DNA from: Lentisphaeraceae bacterium
GTDB taxonomy: Bacteria; Verrucomicrobiota; Lentisphaeria; Lentisphaerales; Lentisphaeraceae
Direction: 5' to 3'
Length of the DNA stretch: 64,000 nucleotides
NCBI GenBank assembly: GCA_021232515.1
Contig: JAJPOQ010000142.1
Coordinates: forward strand, 1-64,000
The position numbers and the translations under genes are program-made. The notes beneath the pieces are model-generated. The model was not told the origin of the DNA. It saw nothing but the letters and a program-made list of their open reading frames with translations, and made no database searches. Numbering within the stretch: the stretch's first letter is position 1; every line of letters starts with the position of its first letter. Below are positions 25,599 through 35,417 of the stretch, piece after piece.

Positions 25599-25862
25599 AT
25601 GAAAAACTTTGAAGAACTTTTTTCTGAATTGAAAGAAAAAGCCGCTAATGGCGATCCAAACTCTGGTACTGTAAAACAACTAGAGAAAGGCACTCATGCA
25701 ATTGGTAAGAAAATTGTAGAAGAAGCTGCAGAAGTTTGGATGGCATGTGAACATGAAAGTAAAGATGAAGCCGCCGAAGAGATCTCTCAGCTACTTTATC
25801 ACTTACAAGTAATGATGATTGACCAGAAGCTTGAGCTCGAAGATATCTATAAATTTTTATAG
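25599..25862 (+). CDS. hisE: Phosphoribosyl-ATP pyrophosphatase
   Basis: 87 residues of the all-alpha MazG-like HisE fold: [24 protein letters not shown] and [20 protein letters not shown] carry the acidic metal-binding residues. Second step of histidine synthesis; HisI is not fused. The ATG at 25599 has AAGGA six bases upstream. The 3' end overlaps hemD (opposite strand) by 6 bases. hisG lies apart at 35418. Confidence 0.93.
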   Translation: MKNFEELFSELKEKAANGDPNSGTVKQLEKGTHAIGKKIVEEAAEVWMACEHESKDEAAEEISQLLYHLQVMMIDQKLELEDIYKFL

Positions 25863-26525
25863 AAGAGCATCAACCGTAGCTCTTACTGTACTTTGAGAAG
25901 CACAGCAAGCTTTGCGGTTAAAAATATTTTCAAAAGCAGTCGCAGTAGATTTTCCTATTGCGGCTGCTTTTTTGTTTTCTAGGCTTGAGTTACCAAATCT
26001 TTTTTGGAAGATTTCGACAGCAGATGGACTGAAAAATAGAATGTCAGTAAAGCTGGGGAGCGTATCATAGCTTATTCCTACAGGCTCATACATATCGTAG
26101 CGTGTGACAGTGTGACCTGCACTGTTTAGGCCGTCTTGGAGAGTTGTTTTAGCGATCTTAGAGCAGGGGTAGAAAATAGACTGAGCTTGTTTGTTTGGGA
26201 AGCTTTTTATTAGACCTTCAGCTGAGTAGTTGTCCTGCGGCATAAAATCCGCCTCGATATTATATTCCTTCAGAGCATTTTTAGTCGCAGGCCCAACAAC
26301 TGCAACACTTTTCCCTATAGTCGAAAGACCGAGTTTAAAAAAGAATTTAACCGCTGTTGCAGATGTGAAGAAAATCCAGTTGCAATCATGAGGTACAGAC
26401 GCAAGCACATTAGACTTTTGCATTTTCTGTAAAGGGAAATTGAGGGATTTAAACTTTAGAGAGGCGATGTACTCAGCAGCTTTGAGGTTTGTTTCTTGCA
26501 GACCAGTTAATAGAAATGTTCTCAT
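25857..26525 (-). CDS. hemD: Uroporphyrinogen-III synthase
   Basis: 222 residues with the bilobed HemD pattern: [46 protein letters not shown] and [16 protein letters not shown]. It closes hydroxymethylbilane to uroporphyrinogen III in heme and siroheme synthesis. Family sequence identity is always low, so the call rests on these ordered motifs and length. Convergent with hisE. hemN lies at 48052. Confidence 0.88.
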   Translation of the reverse strand: MRTFLLTGLQETNLKAAEYIASLKFKSLNFPLQKMQKSNVLASVPHDCNWIFFTSATAVKFFFKLGLSTIGKSVAVVGPATKNALKEYNIEADFMPQDNYSAEGLIKSFPNKQAQSIFYPCSKIAKTTLQDGLNSAGHTVTRYDMYEPVGISYDTLPSFTDILFFSPSAVEIFQKRFGNSSLENKKAAAIGKSTATAFENIFNRKACCASQSTVRATVDALL

Positions 26526-26656
26526 GAGTGCCTTTGCTGAGGTTATGTAACTAACTTATTTGCTATAATTATATGCTGCAAATTCATCGGTTAAAAGAAT
26601 TCGTCAAATAATGAATTTATCGGTATAGTAAAGTGACTTCAAGAAAGATGTGGTAG

Positions 26657-27940
26657 ATGGACGATTTATTAAAAAATAGTACACCAGAGGAAAGAGAAGC
26701 TTTATTTGATTCATTGAATGAAGACTTACTGCAAGTTTTTGATGAAGATATAGTGAATCTTGATGATGAGATAAAGTTTCCACTTTCCCATGCGGCGGAG
26801 AATGAAGCTCCTGGTGAGCACTCTATAAAGTTTCATGAAGAGATCGGCCGAGGCGGCATGAAGGTTATTCATCGCTGTGAGGTTAAAATCTCGGGCGAAA
26901 TATTAGCTATTGCCACTTTAAAAAATAAAGGTGACCAGAAGTCTGTAGAGCGTTTCCTCAAAGAAGCAAAAATTACGGAAATGTTGAAGCATGAAAATAT
27001 TGTCGAACTATATGACTATGGCGTTCATGATTCACACGGCCCTTATATGGCGATGCACTTTTCTAAAGGCATTAGCTTAGCCAGTATCTTACAAGAAATA
27101 TCCCTTGGTACAGAAGAGTTTATTGAGCGTTTTCCTTTAAAAAAGAGGCTGGAAATATTTAAGAAAGTAGCTGCCGCTATTTCATATGCTCACTCAGAGG
27201 GGGTTGTTCATTTAGATATAAAGCCTGAAAATGTCTTGGTTGACGATGTCGAAAAGAAAGTTTTTATTTGTGATTGGGGTTTAGCCCGAATTTTACCTGA
27301 GTTTGAGACAATTGAGAATTATGCATTAACAAGCCAGTCTGGCGTATTTCTTAAGGGGAGTCCGGGTTATATGGCTCCTGAACAGATAAGTCAGAAGGAA
27401 AAAACTGCTTCGACAGATATCTATCAATTAGGTGGTTTGCTTTATGCCATCCTTTTTTATCGTTCTCCAGTAGAAGGTCAAGATGTTGAGGAGATACTAG
27501 AAAAGACCGTTACAGGGCAGTTAGACTTGCCTGAGGACGAAGAGGAGAATGACCTAGTAGTACTTATTCAAAAAGCATTGGAGGTTGATCCATCGGAGCG
27601 CTTTTTGACAGTGGATGAAATGATGCAGTCTTTTAATAAAATAAATGCGACATTTATTGCTTTAGAGAAACGTCAGCAAGTGCTTCTTAATAGACAGATC
27701 TCGCGTTATAAGCATGAAGCTGTAAAGTATAGAGTGCAGGCGAAAAAAGCCAAGAAAGATGTTGTTGTCTTGAGTGTAGTTGTGTGTGTGATGTTAGTTT
27801 CGTTAGTATTTTTTATGACCAATGACGAGATAGTGCAGCCAATAAAGGGATTTAACTCTCAAGAAAAGCCAGAATTTGCTGTGCCGTCAGAGGTAATTGA
27901 TGCAGAAAATTCATATTATAAAATATTGCGAAAAAAATAA
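26657..27940 (+). CDS. Membrane Ser/Thr protein kinase (PVC-type HLD/DWG kinase)
   Basis: 427 residues. Kinase domain about 58-335: glycine loop GRGGMK (64-69), alpha-C Glu near 103, catalytic loop HLDIKPEN (185-192), DWG in place of DFG (206-208) and GSPGYMAPE (234-242). The beta-3 Lys of the usual A-x-K is displaced: the strand reads AIATLK (85-90), a pattern I associate with kinases of Verrucomicrobia and Planctomycetes. A basic coiled segment, one membrane helix (about 369-387) and a 40-residue exported tail follow. The next gene, 12 bases on, is a sigma factor, suggesting joint signalling. Confidence 0.88.
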   Translation: MDDLLKNSTPEEREALFDSLNEDLLQVFDEDIVNLDDEIKFPLSHAAENEAPGEHSIKFHEEIGRGGMKVIHRCEVKISGEILAIATLKNKGDQKSVERFLKEAKITEMLKHENIVELYDYGVHDSHGPYMAMHFSKGISLASILQEISLGTEEFIERFPLKKRLEIFKKVAAAISYAHSEGVVHLDIKPENVLVDDVEKKVFICDWGLARILPEFETIENYALTSQSGVFLKGSPGYMAPEQISQKEKTASTDIYQLGGLLYAILFYRSPVEGQDVEEILEKTVTGQLDLPEDEEENDLVVLIQKALEVDPSERFLTVDEMMQSFNKINATFIALEKRQQVLLNRQISRYKHEAVKYRVQAKKAKKDVVVLSVVVCVMLVSLVFFMTNDEIVQPIKGFNSQEKPEFAVPSEVIDAENSYYKILRKK

Positions 27941-27952
27941 AGTTAATATTCC

Positions 27953-28561
27953 ATGACCAAAATTTATAAAACTCGTGAAACTCTTTTATTTAGAGTTAAA
28001 AATCAAAGAGATGAAAAGTCTTGGAATGAATTTGTCAGTTACTATAAAAACTACATTTATATTGTCGCAAGAAATATGAATCTTGAGCATCACGATGCTG
28101 AAGATATACTCCAAAGAGTACTTTTAAAACTTTGGGAGAAACTACCTGAGTTTGAGTACTCGACTAAACGAGGAACGTTTAGGTCTTTTTTGTGTACAAT
28201 TATACGAAATATGGCAATCGATCTTATTAAGAAAAAGTCACGTATGCTCAATGAAGCAGTTGGTGAAGATAAAACACAACTAAAAAATTATTTAGATAAA
28301 GTGTCTCTTCCAGAAATAGAGACTATCGCTGAGCGCGAATGGAAACTTTTTTTGGCAAATGCAGCTTGGAAGAAGGTTGAGAAAGAGCTTACAGATAAAG
28401 TTAAAAATACTTATTTGATGCTTTTGAAAGGCCGCAGTTTGGATGACGTGGCCGCAGAACTTGAGATTCAAAAAAACACTGTGTATGTCTACAAGTTGCG
28501 CGTTGTTGAAAAGATTCAAAAAGAAATAAAACGCTTGGAAAAAGAGTTAACTGAGATGTAA
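27953..28561 (+). CDS. RNA polymerase sigma-70 family (ECF-like) sigma factor
   Basis: 202 residues. Region 2 is recognisable as DAEDILQRVLLKLWEKLPEFEY followed by GTFRSFLCTIIRNMAIDLIKK. Region 4 ends in LLKGRSLDDVAAELEIQKNTVYVYKLRVVEKI, a helix-turn-helix for -35 recognition. It is typical of the sigma factors paired with membrane kinases in PVC bacteria. There is no anti-sigma gene; the adjacent kinase may take that role. Terminated by the hairpin at 28565. Confidence 0.88.
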   Translation: MTKIYKTRETLLFRVKNQRDEKSWNEFVSYYKNYIYIVARNMNLEHHDAEDILQRVLLKLWEKLPEFEYSTKRGTFRSFLCTIIRNMAIDLIKKKSRMLNEAVGEDKTQLKNYLDKVSLPEIETIAEREWKLFLANAAWKKVEKELTDKVKNTYLMLLKGRSLDDVAAELEIQKNTVYVYKLRVVEKIQKEIKRLEKELTEM

Positions 28562-28564
28562 AGC

Positions 28565-28592
28565 AAAAAGGCAGCCCGAAAGCTGCCTTTTT
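28565..28592. terminator. Bidirectional rho-independent terminator
   Basis: AAAAAGGCAGC-CCGAAA-GCTGCCTTTTT forms an 11-pair stem with T-runs readable from both strands. It separates the convergent sigma-factor and sucD genes. Confidence 0.92.
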
Positions 28593-28614
28593 TAAAGCTT
28601 TACTTTAATTCTTC

Positions 28615-29487
28615 TTAGTTGAAGAATGTAAGCATTGCTTCTCCGATATCAGATGGAGACTGAACCATTTTGATTCCACAGTCTTCAAGGTAAGCTACCT
28701 TTTCTTGACCAGTTCTGTCACCACCGCCAACGATAGCGCCAGCATGGCCCATACGTTTTCCCGGAGGAGCTGTCAAACCGGCGATAAAACCGACGACAGG
28801 CTTCTTGTAATTTTCTTTGATCCATAGAGCAGCTTGCTCTTCTGCATCACCACCGATTTCACCGATAAGAACGATACCTTCAGTAGCAGGGTCTTCAGCA
28901 AACATCTTAACAACGTCAAGGTGCTGAGTGCCATTGATAGGGTCACCACCGATACCAACACAAGTTGTTTGACCAAGACCAGCTTTAGTGATTTGATCAA
29001 CAGCTTCATAAGTAAGAGTACCAGAGCGTGAGATGATGCCGATTTTACCAGTAGAGTGGATGTTTGCCGGCATGATACCGATTTTACCAATACCAGGAGT
29101 GATAACACCAGGACAGTTAGGACCGATTAGACGAGTCTTGCTGTCTTTCATTGCGTGCTTTACTTTCATCATATCAAGAACCGGAATACCTTCCGTGATA
29201 CAGATGACAAGGTCTAGCTCAGCATCAACTGCCTCTAGGATTGCATCAGCTGCAAATGGAGGTGGAACAAAGATAACAGAAGTATTTACTTGCTGCTCTC
29301 TTACTGCTTCAGCAACGCTGTTATAAACTGGTGTGCCGTCAAGCTCTTGACCGCCTTTACCTGGAGTTACACCAGCAACAACAAAGTCACTTGAGTACTC
29401 TTTCATAAGACCAGTGTGGAAAGCGCCTTGTGAGCCAGTGATACCCTGAACAACGACGCGAGTTTTTTCTGTAACTAAAATAGCCAT
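28615..29487 (-). CDS. sucD: Succinyl-CoA ligase alpha subunit
   Basis: 290 residues. CoA-binding Rossmann domain at the N-terminus ([20 protein letters not shown]), [11 protein letters not shown] in the middle and the active-site His in [12 protein letters not shown]. It makes succinate and ATP or GTP in the TCA cycle with the beta subunit encoded 16 bases upstream (sucC-sucD order). Normal length. Confidence 0.97.
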   Translation of the reverse strand: MAILVTEKTRVVVQGITGSQGAFHTGLMKEYSSDFVVAGVTPGKGGQELDGTPVYNSVAEAVREQQVNTSVIFVPPPFAADAILEAVDAELDLVICITEGIPVLDMMKVKHAMKDSKTRLIGPNCPGVITPGIGKIGIMPANIHSTGKIGIISRSGTLTYEAVDQITKAGLGQTTCVGIGGDPINGTQHLDVVKMFAEDPATEGIVLIGEIGGDAEEQAALWIKENYKKPVVGFIAGLTAPPGKRMGHAGAIVGGGDRTGQEKVAYLEDCGIKMVQSPSDIGEAMLTFFN

Positions 29488-29503
29488 GTTTAAATATCCG
29501 CGA

Positions 29504-30664
29504 TTATTTTTTTACCGCAGCAACAATTTTTGCTGCAGCTTCGTTGAGTGAATCAGCTGTTTCAAATGTGAGATCAGACTCGGCAAGAAGGGCTTTACCT
29601 TCTGTAGAGTTTGTGCCACTTAGGCGAATAACGATTGGAAGATCGATATTACCAATATTTTTCACAGCAGTGATGACACCTTCAGCAACTAGATCGCAGC
29701 GAACAATTCCGCCGAATACGTTGATTAAAATACCTTCAACTTTAGGGTCTTTAAGAAGTATGCGGAATGCTTCTTCAACGCGAGCTGGAGTAGCTGTACC
29801 ACCAACGTCTAGGAAGTTAGCAGGAGAACCACCAGAGATCTGGATCATGTCCATAGTTGCCATTGCAAGTCCAGCACCGTTTACCATACAAGCAACGTTA
29901 CCGTCAAGCTTGATGTATGCTAAGTCGTGCTTTGAAGCTTCAACTTCTAGAGGCTCTTCTTCTTTTTCGTCACGAAGAGCAACGATATCTTTTTGGCGGT
30001 ATAGAGCGTTTGAGTCAAAGTTAACTTTGCCGTCAATTGCGTAAACTTCATCTTGTTCAGTTACAACAAGAGGGTTGACTTCAACAATTGAGCAGTCCTT
30101 CTCGATGAACATTTTGTAAAGATTTTGAGCGATGCCAGCAACTATACGCGCATTTTTACCTTCAAGCTCTAGAGCTTCGGCAACTTTACGACCGATGTAT
30201 GGCCAGCAACCAGCAGAAGGATCTACTTTGATTTTTGCGATTTTTTCAGGAGTGCTTTCGGCAACTTCTTCGATGTCCATACCACCTTCAGTAGAAGCGA
30301 TGATATATGGGCATTGAGTCGCACGGTCGATAGTTATTGCTAGGTAGTATTCTTTAGCAATGTCTAGGCCTGGAACTAGGATGATTGTGCTCACGTGACA
30401 GCCTTCTGGGCCAGTTTGGTGAGTGACAAGGTCCATTCCAAGGATGTTGTTCGCGTGTTCTACAGCTTTTTCAGGAGTTGGAGCGAATTTTACACCGCCA
30501 CCTTTACCGCGGCCACCAGCGTGGACTTGAGCTTTAACAACACACTGACCGAGTTCAGTCGCGTATTCTTTAACACCTTCGATTGACTCGAAAACTTTTC
30601 TTTCTGTAACAGGGATGTTGTACTGCGCAAATAAATCCCTGGCCTGGTATTCATGTATGAGCAT
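29504..30664 (-). CDS. sucC: Succinyl-CoA ligase beta subunit
   Basis: 386 residues beginning [19 protein letters not shown], the ATP-grasp beta subunit. [15 protein letters not shown] binds nucleotide, and [13 protein letters not shown] and [10 protein letters not shown] form the C-terminal CoA-ligase domain. Normal length, directly upstream of sucD. The neighbouring repeat-tailed membrane protein lies 71 bases upstream on the same strand. Confidence 0.97.
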   Translation of the reverse strand: MLIHEYQARDLFAQYNIPVTERKVFESIEGVKEYATELGQCVVKAQVHAGGRGKGGGVKFAPTPEKAVEHANNILGMDLVTHQTGPEGCHVSTIILVPGLDIAKEYYLAITIDRATQCPYIIASTEGGMDIEEVAESTPEKIAKIKVDPSAGCWPYIGRKVAEALELEGKNARIVAGIAQNLYKMFIEKDCSIVEVNPLVVTEQDEVYAIDGKVNFDSNALYRQKDIVALRDEKEEEPLEVEASKHDLAYIKLDGNVACMVNGAGLAMATMDMIQISGGSPANFLDVGGTATPARVEEAFRILLKDPKVEGILINVFGGIVRCDLVAEGVITAVKNIGNIDLPIVIRLSGTNSTEGKALLAESDLTFETADSLNEAAAKIVAAVKK

Positions 30665-30735
30665 TGAGAATCTCCAAATGGCTCAATTATAATTTTGTTT
30701 CGACATTTCGTTTCTTTGGAAGACAAAGAAATTTA

Positions 30736-32829
30736 TTATTTTTTAAGCCTTAGTTTGTCGCCAGTTCCATTGAGATTTGGATTAACGATAAGGTTAGACT
30801 TATCTGAATCATCAGATGACTCAGAAGAACCTGGAGCTTTTAGTGCGCCTCCTGGAGGAGTTAAGCCTCCTGGAGGAGTTAAGCTTCCTGGTGCCTTTAG
30901 TGCGCCCCCTGGAGGAGTTAAGCCTCCTGGAGGAGTAAGTCCACCCCCTGGTGGAGTAAGCCCGCCGGCAGAACTAGGAGGAGTAAGTTCGCCACCTGTT
31001 TTACCTTCAGACTCATCTATAGATCCGGTATTTTCTAGGCTGGTTGTAGCACCACCTAGATTAAGAGAAATTTTCTTCCTTGGAGCAGCTTGAGGAGCAG
31101 CTGGTTCGTCACCACCTCTTTCAATGCTCAGGCCATCATCTAAGTCAATTTTAGTTTTTTCTGATGGTGAAGTGGGAGTTGCCGCATTCGATGTTGGGAC
31201 TGGCTTAGGAGCCATGGAACCACTTGGGCCTCCAGATCCAGGGACGGGTAGTGGAGGAGCAGCGTCTTCAGCTGCGCCGTTAAGGTTACTAACAACTTCA
31301 TGCATAGATTTCTTTTTGGCACCACCAAAAATTTTGTTTCTTGTTTTGGAGTTAAATGCAAGAAATGCAACAACACCAATTATTAATATGGCCCCAGCTA
31401 TCAAACCTATTGGAAGGTCATTTTCTTGGTTTTTTTGTTTTTCTATTTCTGCTTTTTTCTCGTCTGCAGCCTGTCTATTTTCAAGTGCTTGTCTTATTTT
31501 AACGGCAGCTTCTTCTTCTTTTTGTTTTTTGAGCTTTGCTTCATTTGCTTCAAGCTCAGCTATGGCGGCGTCATCAAGTTCATCAACATCAGTGAGCTCA
31601 GCTTGACTTGAAAGTAGCTCAGCTTCAGTTATGAGCGTTTTCCCAGCGAAGTCGATAGCTGTTGAGAATACTGCTCTATAGCTAGATGTGTTTGAGTTGA
31701 TGTCATCTATAAGTTTAGCATCAGCGAGAGTTGCTTTCTCAATTGCATTAAGCTTGTCATTTTTCCAGCTGCTGATGTCGCGATTAAGGTAGGCTTTAAC
31801 AACGTCAAGTACTGGCGTCCATTTACCAATATAAAGGACATAGCCTTTTTTCTGGTTTTCGGCGATTATTTTATCAGCATTTGCTTGGAGGTTGTCATCG
31901 TAAAAGCGATTTCTTTTTTTGCGGATATTTCCTAAAATATCTTTTACGTACTTTTCTCTGTTTGCGAGAGTTTTTTCTTTAGACATACCGTCTCTTATGA
32001 TGGGATCGACGATGTCTTTGATATTTACTGAGTCGAAATTAATTTTAACTTTGTCGCGACCAATAGACCTGATTGTGCCAGAAGCAGTTTGAATTCGAGT
32101 AGGAACAGGAGCGTACTTTAAGGTGACTTTATCACCAGCTTTATATAGTCTGAATTTTGCTAAGGCTTCTTTTTCAATTTGTCCTTTTGGAGGAAATGGG
32201 AACTTTTCTTCAGATTGAGCTAGGGTGATGTCTTTCGCTTTCTCTTTTATATCTTCTACAAGTTCACCTTCAGTTGTAATGACGGCTTCTTTATTTGCTT
32301 TCTTCCATTCTTTGAGGATGGTTTTTGCTGCATTATCTAGAGCTGTTAGTTCCGTGGCAGCAAGCTTGTTTGTAAGTGTTTGGTTGTGGCTCTTTTCTTT
32401 ATCTAAAGTACTGATGGAGTCATTGATTGGTTTAAGAGCTAGCTTTTCTAGTTCAGTTATTTCTTTCTTGATAGCATTGAGAGTTTCTTCTTTGATAGTC
32501 GGGATGTTTGTTTTGCGCTCTTTCTTTTCTAATGCAAGAACTTTCTTTTTAAATTCGGTAATGTGCTTGTCTGAAATAGCTTTGCATTTTTCGCTTAAAG
32601 TTTCATCGACTTTAAATGATTTTGTGCTGAGAGAACTGACTGCTTCGGTTGCTATATTGAGAGCTTCGAGTTTGAGTATTTCTAAAAATTTACTTTCAGG
32701 TGTTGCTGAGGATAGTTTATCGAGTTCGCTGATTGCCGACTCTGAATACTTTGAGAAGACAACTACGTCTTGTGCAAAAAGTAAAAAGGAATTTAAAAGC
32801 ATTATCGAGAAAAGAAATTTTTTAAACAC
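30736..32829 (-). CDS. Unrecognised signal-peptide/membrane protein with coiled coils and LTPPGG-repeat tail
   Basis: About 697 residues; no family recognised. Signal peptide (FLFSIMLLNSFLLFAQ), then a long Lys/Glu-rich helical exported region with a short beta-rich insert (KAGDKVTLKYAPVP ... GTIRSIGRDKVKINFDS, SH3-like by eye). One membrane helix follows (PIGLIAGAILIIGVVAFLAF, about residues 473-492). After basic stop-transfer residues the cytoplasmic tail is Pro/Gly/Ala-rich, with five LTPPGG units, two ALKAPGS units and the short motifs KTKIDLDD and KKISLNLG. The GTG at 32829 is chosen because ACGGAG lies eight bases upstream and the signal peptide then starts the protein. Downstream of mutS by about 60 bases. 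Confidence 0.75.
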   Translation of the reverse strand: MFKKFLFSIMLLNSFLLFAQDVVVFSKYSESAISELDKLSSATPESKFLEILKLEALNIATEAVSSLSTKSFKVDETLSEKCKAISDKHITEFKKKVLALEKKERKTNIPTIKEETLNAIKKEITELEKLALKPINDSISTLDKEKSHNQTLTNKLAATELTALDNAAKTILKEWKKANKEAVITTEGELVEDIKEKAKDITLAQSEEKFPFPPKGQIEKEALAKFRLYKAGDKVTLKYAPVPTRIQTASGTIRSIGRDKVKINFDSVNIKDIVDPIIRDGMSKEKTLANREKYVKDILGNIRKKRNRFYDDNLQANADKIIAENQKKGYVLYIGKWTPVLDVVKAYLNRDISSWKNDKLNAIEKATLADAKLIDDINSNTSSYRAVFSTAIDFAGKTLITEAELLSSQAELTDVDELDDAAIAELEANEAKLKKQKEEEAAVKIRQALENRQAADEKKAEIEKQKNQENDLPIGLIAGAILIIGVVAFLAFNSKTRNKIFGGAKKKSMHEVVSNLNGAAEDAAPPLPVPGSGGPSGSMAPKPVPTSNAATPTSPSEKTKIDLDDGLSIERGGDEPAAPQAAPRKKISLNLGGATTSLENTGSIDESEGKTGGELTPPSSAGGLTPPGGGLTPPGGLTPPGGALKAPGSLTPPGGLTPPGGALKAPGSSESSDDSDKSNLIVNPNLNGTGDKLRLKK
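30826..30987. repeat. Proline/glycine-coding repeat (LTPPGG units)
   Basis: The 3' part of the preceding gene contains several 18-base units coding LTPPGG and a duplicated longer block ending ALKAPGS. Near-identical codons across copies point to recent duplication and possible length variation. Confidence 0.8.
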
Positions 32830-32891
32830 TGGATAACTCCGTAAATTAGACACTTTTTTTTGTCATTTTGATCACTTTACATACTCCTTGA

Positions 32892-35411
32892 TCAGGAGTT
32901 TTGCCAATCGAAGAGGCTGGGTTGTTGTTCATTTACCTCATTTTTCTTCTTGCGAGAATTGTTCTTTTTCGCAATGCTCGGTTGACCTGTATTCGATACA
33001 GCCGATCCTTCTAAGTTGTTCAATACTTCTTTCGAGCGGTCAATTACGCTAGTTGGAAGCCCTGCAAGACGAGCGACATATATACCATAACTTTTATCTG
33101 TGCCGCCTGGAAGTATTTTATGAAGAAAGATGATTTTTTCATCCCATTCTTTGACTGCAACATTAAAGTTGGCGATGCCTTTTTGAGTTAATGATAATTC
33201 AGTTAGTTCATGATAGTGAGTCGCAAATAGCGTTAGGCTCTTTTTGCTATGTAAAAACTCGGCAATAGCCCATGCTAAACTTAGTCCATCAAAAGTACTC
33301 GTTCCTCGGCCAATCTCATCTAAGATGACAAGGCTATTTTCTGAAGTGTTATTGAGAATGTTGGCTGTTTCGGTCATCTCGACCATAAAAGTACTTTGCC
33401 CACGACTGAGGTCGTCCGCAGCACCAATACGTGTAAATATTGAATCCATGATGCCAATGTTGGCATCTTCACAAGGAATAAAACTTCCGGCTTGAGACAT
33501 GATCGTTAATAGTGCAACTTGACGAATATAAGTAGACTTACCAGCCATGTTCGGACCGGTTATGATATGCATATGGTTTTCGCCAGGAGTCATCTGAGTG
33601 TCATTTGGAATAAATGAGTCAGTACCAAGTAAATTATCAACAACAGGGTGGCGTCCTTCGACAATATCGATCTTATTTTCTGTGTTTAATTTTGGCCTTT
33701 TGTAATTTTTACTAATCGCGATGGAAGCCATATTGCAGAGAACGTCAATTGCCGCTAGTGCTTTCGCACTTTCTTGAATTTTTGATGTGTGTTCGACGAT
33801 TTGATTGCGAATTTCTTGAAATAGTTCATACTCGAGAGCTTTAGATTTATCTTCAGAGCCTAAAACTGAATTTTCAATTTCTTTGAGTTCTGGGGTGATA
33901 AAGCGTTCGGCATTGACCAAAGTTTGCTTGCGCATGTAATTATCAGGAACATGCTGTACCTGGCCTTTACTAATCTCTATGTAGTAACCAAAGACCTTGT
34001 TGTAGCGCACTTTTAGCGTCTTTATACCAGTACGAACTTTTTCATCTGCTTCAAATTTCAAAAGCCATTCTTTACCTTCTGAACTTCCTTTTCGGAGCTT
34101 ATCGAGATCATCATTGTATCCATCTCGAATGATTCCACCATCTTTAATGGTGATAGGAGGCTCTTCGTGTATAGCTTTTTCTATCACTTCATTTAAGCCA
34201 GAAAAGTCATGAATTGTAACTTTTAGGTCTCTGATTAACTTACAGTCGATGTAGTGAAGGATATTTAATATATCAGGTACGGCTTCAAGGGCACGGTTCA
34301 ATGTTAAGACTTCTCTTGCATTTGCAGAGCCTTGATTGAGTCGAGTTATGATTCTCTCAATGTCTTTGACATTTTGTAGAGCTTCTCGAAGTTCTAGAGT
34401 GGTGATTTGATCGTTGACAAAACATTCTATAGAGTCAAGGCGCTCTTCGATTCGAGCTTTCTTGATCAGCGGCCTTAAGAGCCACTCTCTAAGAAGTCGG
34501 CTACCCATAGGTGTTACACAGTCATCTAAGACAGATAAGAGTGTTGAGCCTTTTGAGTCTTTGAAAATAGGTTCGACGATTTCCAGGTTGCGCTGAGAAA
34601 TCTTATCTAAAGTCATACAATCATTTTGAGTAAAAACCGAAAGACTAGTTATGTGGTTTGTCTTACGGCGCATGACACTCTGAATGTAGTAGTATATGAC
34701 TCCGCTTGCGGAGATAGCTTCTTTCATACCGCGACAACCAAAGCCATCTAGAGTACTGACATTGAAATGCTTTTTAAGATTTGTTTCGCAGTACTCAAAG
34801 TCATATTGCCAATCATCTATTTTAGAAATAGTTAAATTGAGCGGAAGATCAAAGTTTTCGTCATTTAAAGACTTTAAATAGGATTCAGAGATGAGGCACT
34901 CAGAAGGATTGAGTCGGTGTATCTCTATTTCAAGTTCTCTAATACTGGAAACTTGAGTAAGCCTGAAGTCCCCAGTTGATAAATCCAAACAAGAAATACC
35001 AATTTTCTTCTTACCTCTACAAACAGCTAGTATGAAGTTACTTTTTTTATCACTCAGGATGTTATCTTCAACAATTGTTCCTGGTGTGATAATCTTGGTG
35101 ACTTCTCGACGGACGATGCCTTTGGCTTGCTTTGGATCTTCCATTTGTTCCGCAATGGCAACTTTGACGCCAGCCTCTAGAACTTTTGGGAGATAATTAG
35201 CTAGCGCGTGGTAGGGAATGCCCGCCATAGGGATTCCGGATCTTTTGGTCAGAGTTATACCGAGGATTTTTGCACCTTCAGCAGCATCTTCAAAAAAGAG
35301 TTCATAAAAGTCACCCATTCTAAAAAGTAGAATGGTCTCTTCAGGCAGTCCTTCTTTAACATCAAGGTACTGCCTCATCATAGGAGTGAGTTTTTGTCCG
35401 GAATCGGCCAT
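32892..35411 (-). CDS. mutS: DNA mismatch repair protein MutS
   Basis: 839 residues. The N-terminal mismatch-binding domain has the FRMGDFYELFFEDA motif (Phe-x-Glu wedge form), then the connector, core and clamp, and the ATPase domain with Walker A GPNMAGKSTYIRQVAL and DEIGRGTSTFDGLSLAWA. Normal MutS length; the C-terminus ends in a QPSLFDW motif, a beta-clamp-like peptide. It starts 6 bases after the hisG stop. Confidence 0.97.
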   Translation of the reverse strand: MADSGQKLTPMMRQYLDVKEGLPEETILLFRMGDFYELFFEDAAEGAKILGITLTKRSGIPMAGIPYHALANYLPKVLEAGVKVAIAEQMEDPKQAKGIVRREVTKIITPGTIVEDNILSDKKSNFILAVCRGKKKIGISCLDLSTGDFRLTQVSSIRELEIEIHRLNPSECLISESYLKSLNDENFDLPLNLTISKIDDWQYDFEYCETNLKKHFNVSTLDGFGCRGMKEAISASGVIYYYIQSVMRRKTNHITSLSVFTQNDCMTLDKISQRNLEIVEPIFKDSKGSTLLSVLDDCVTPMGSRLLREWLLRPLIKKARIEERLDSIECFVNDQITTLELREALQNVKDIERIITRLNQGSANAREVLTLNRALEAVPDILNILHYIDCKLIRDLKVTIHDFSGLNEVIEKAIHEEPPITIKDGGIIRDGYNDDLDKLRKGSSEGKEWLLKFEADEKVRTGIKTLKVRYNKVFGYYIEISKGQVQHVPDNYMRKQTLVNAERFITPELKEIENSVLGSEDKSKALEYELFQEIRNQIVEHTSKIQESAKALAAIDVLCNMASIAISKNYKRPKLNTENKIDIVEGRHPVVDNLLGTDSFIPNDTQMTPGENHMHIITGPNMAGKSTYIRQVALLTIMSQAGSFIPCEDANIGIMDSIFTRIGAADDLSRGQSTFMVEMTETANILNNTSENSLVILDEIGRGTSTFDGLSLAWAIAEFLHSKKSLTLFATHYHELTELSLTQKGIANFNVAVKEWDEKIIFLHKILPGGTDKSYGIYVARLAGLPTSVIDRSKEVLNNLEGSAVSNTGQPSIAKKNNSRKKKNEVNEQQPSLFDWQNS

Positions 35412-35417
35412 AGAGTG

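Noticed and set aside
30711-30731. TTTCTTTG-GAAGA-CAAAGAAA hairpin as terminator of the repeat-tailed protein
   Set aside because: AT-only-like stem and no T-run on the transcribed strand; too weak to list.
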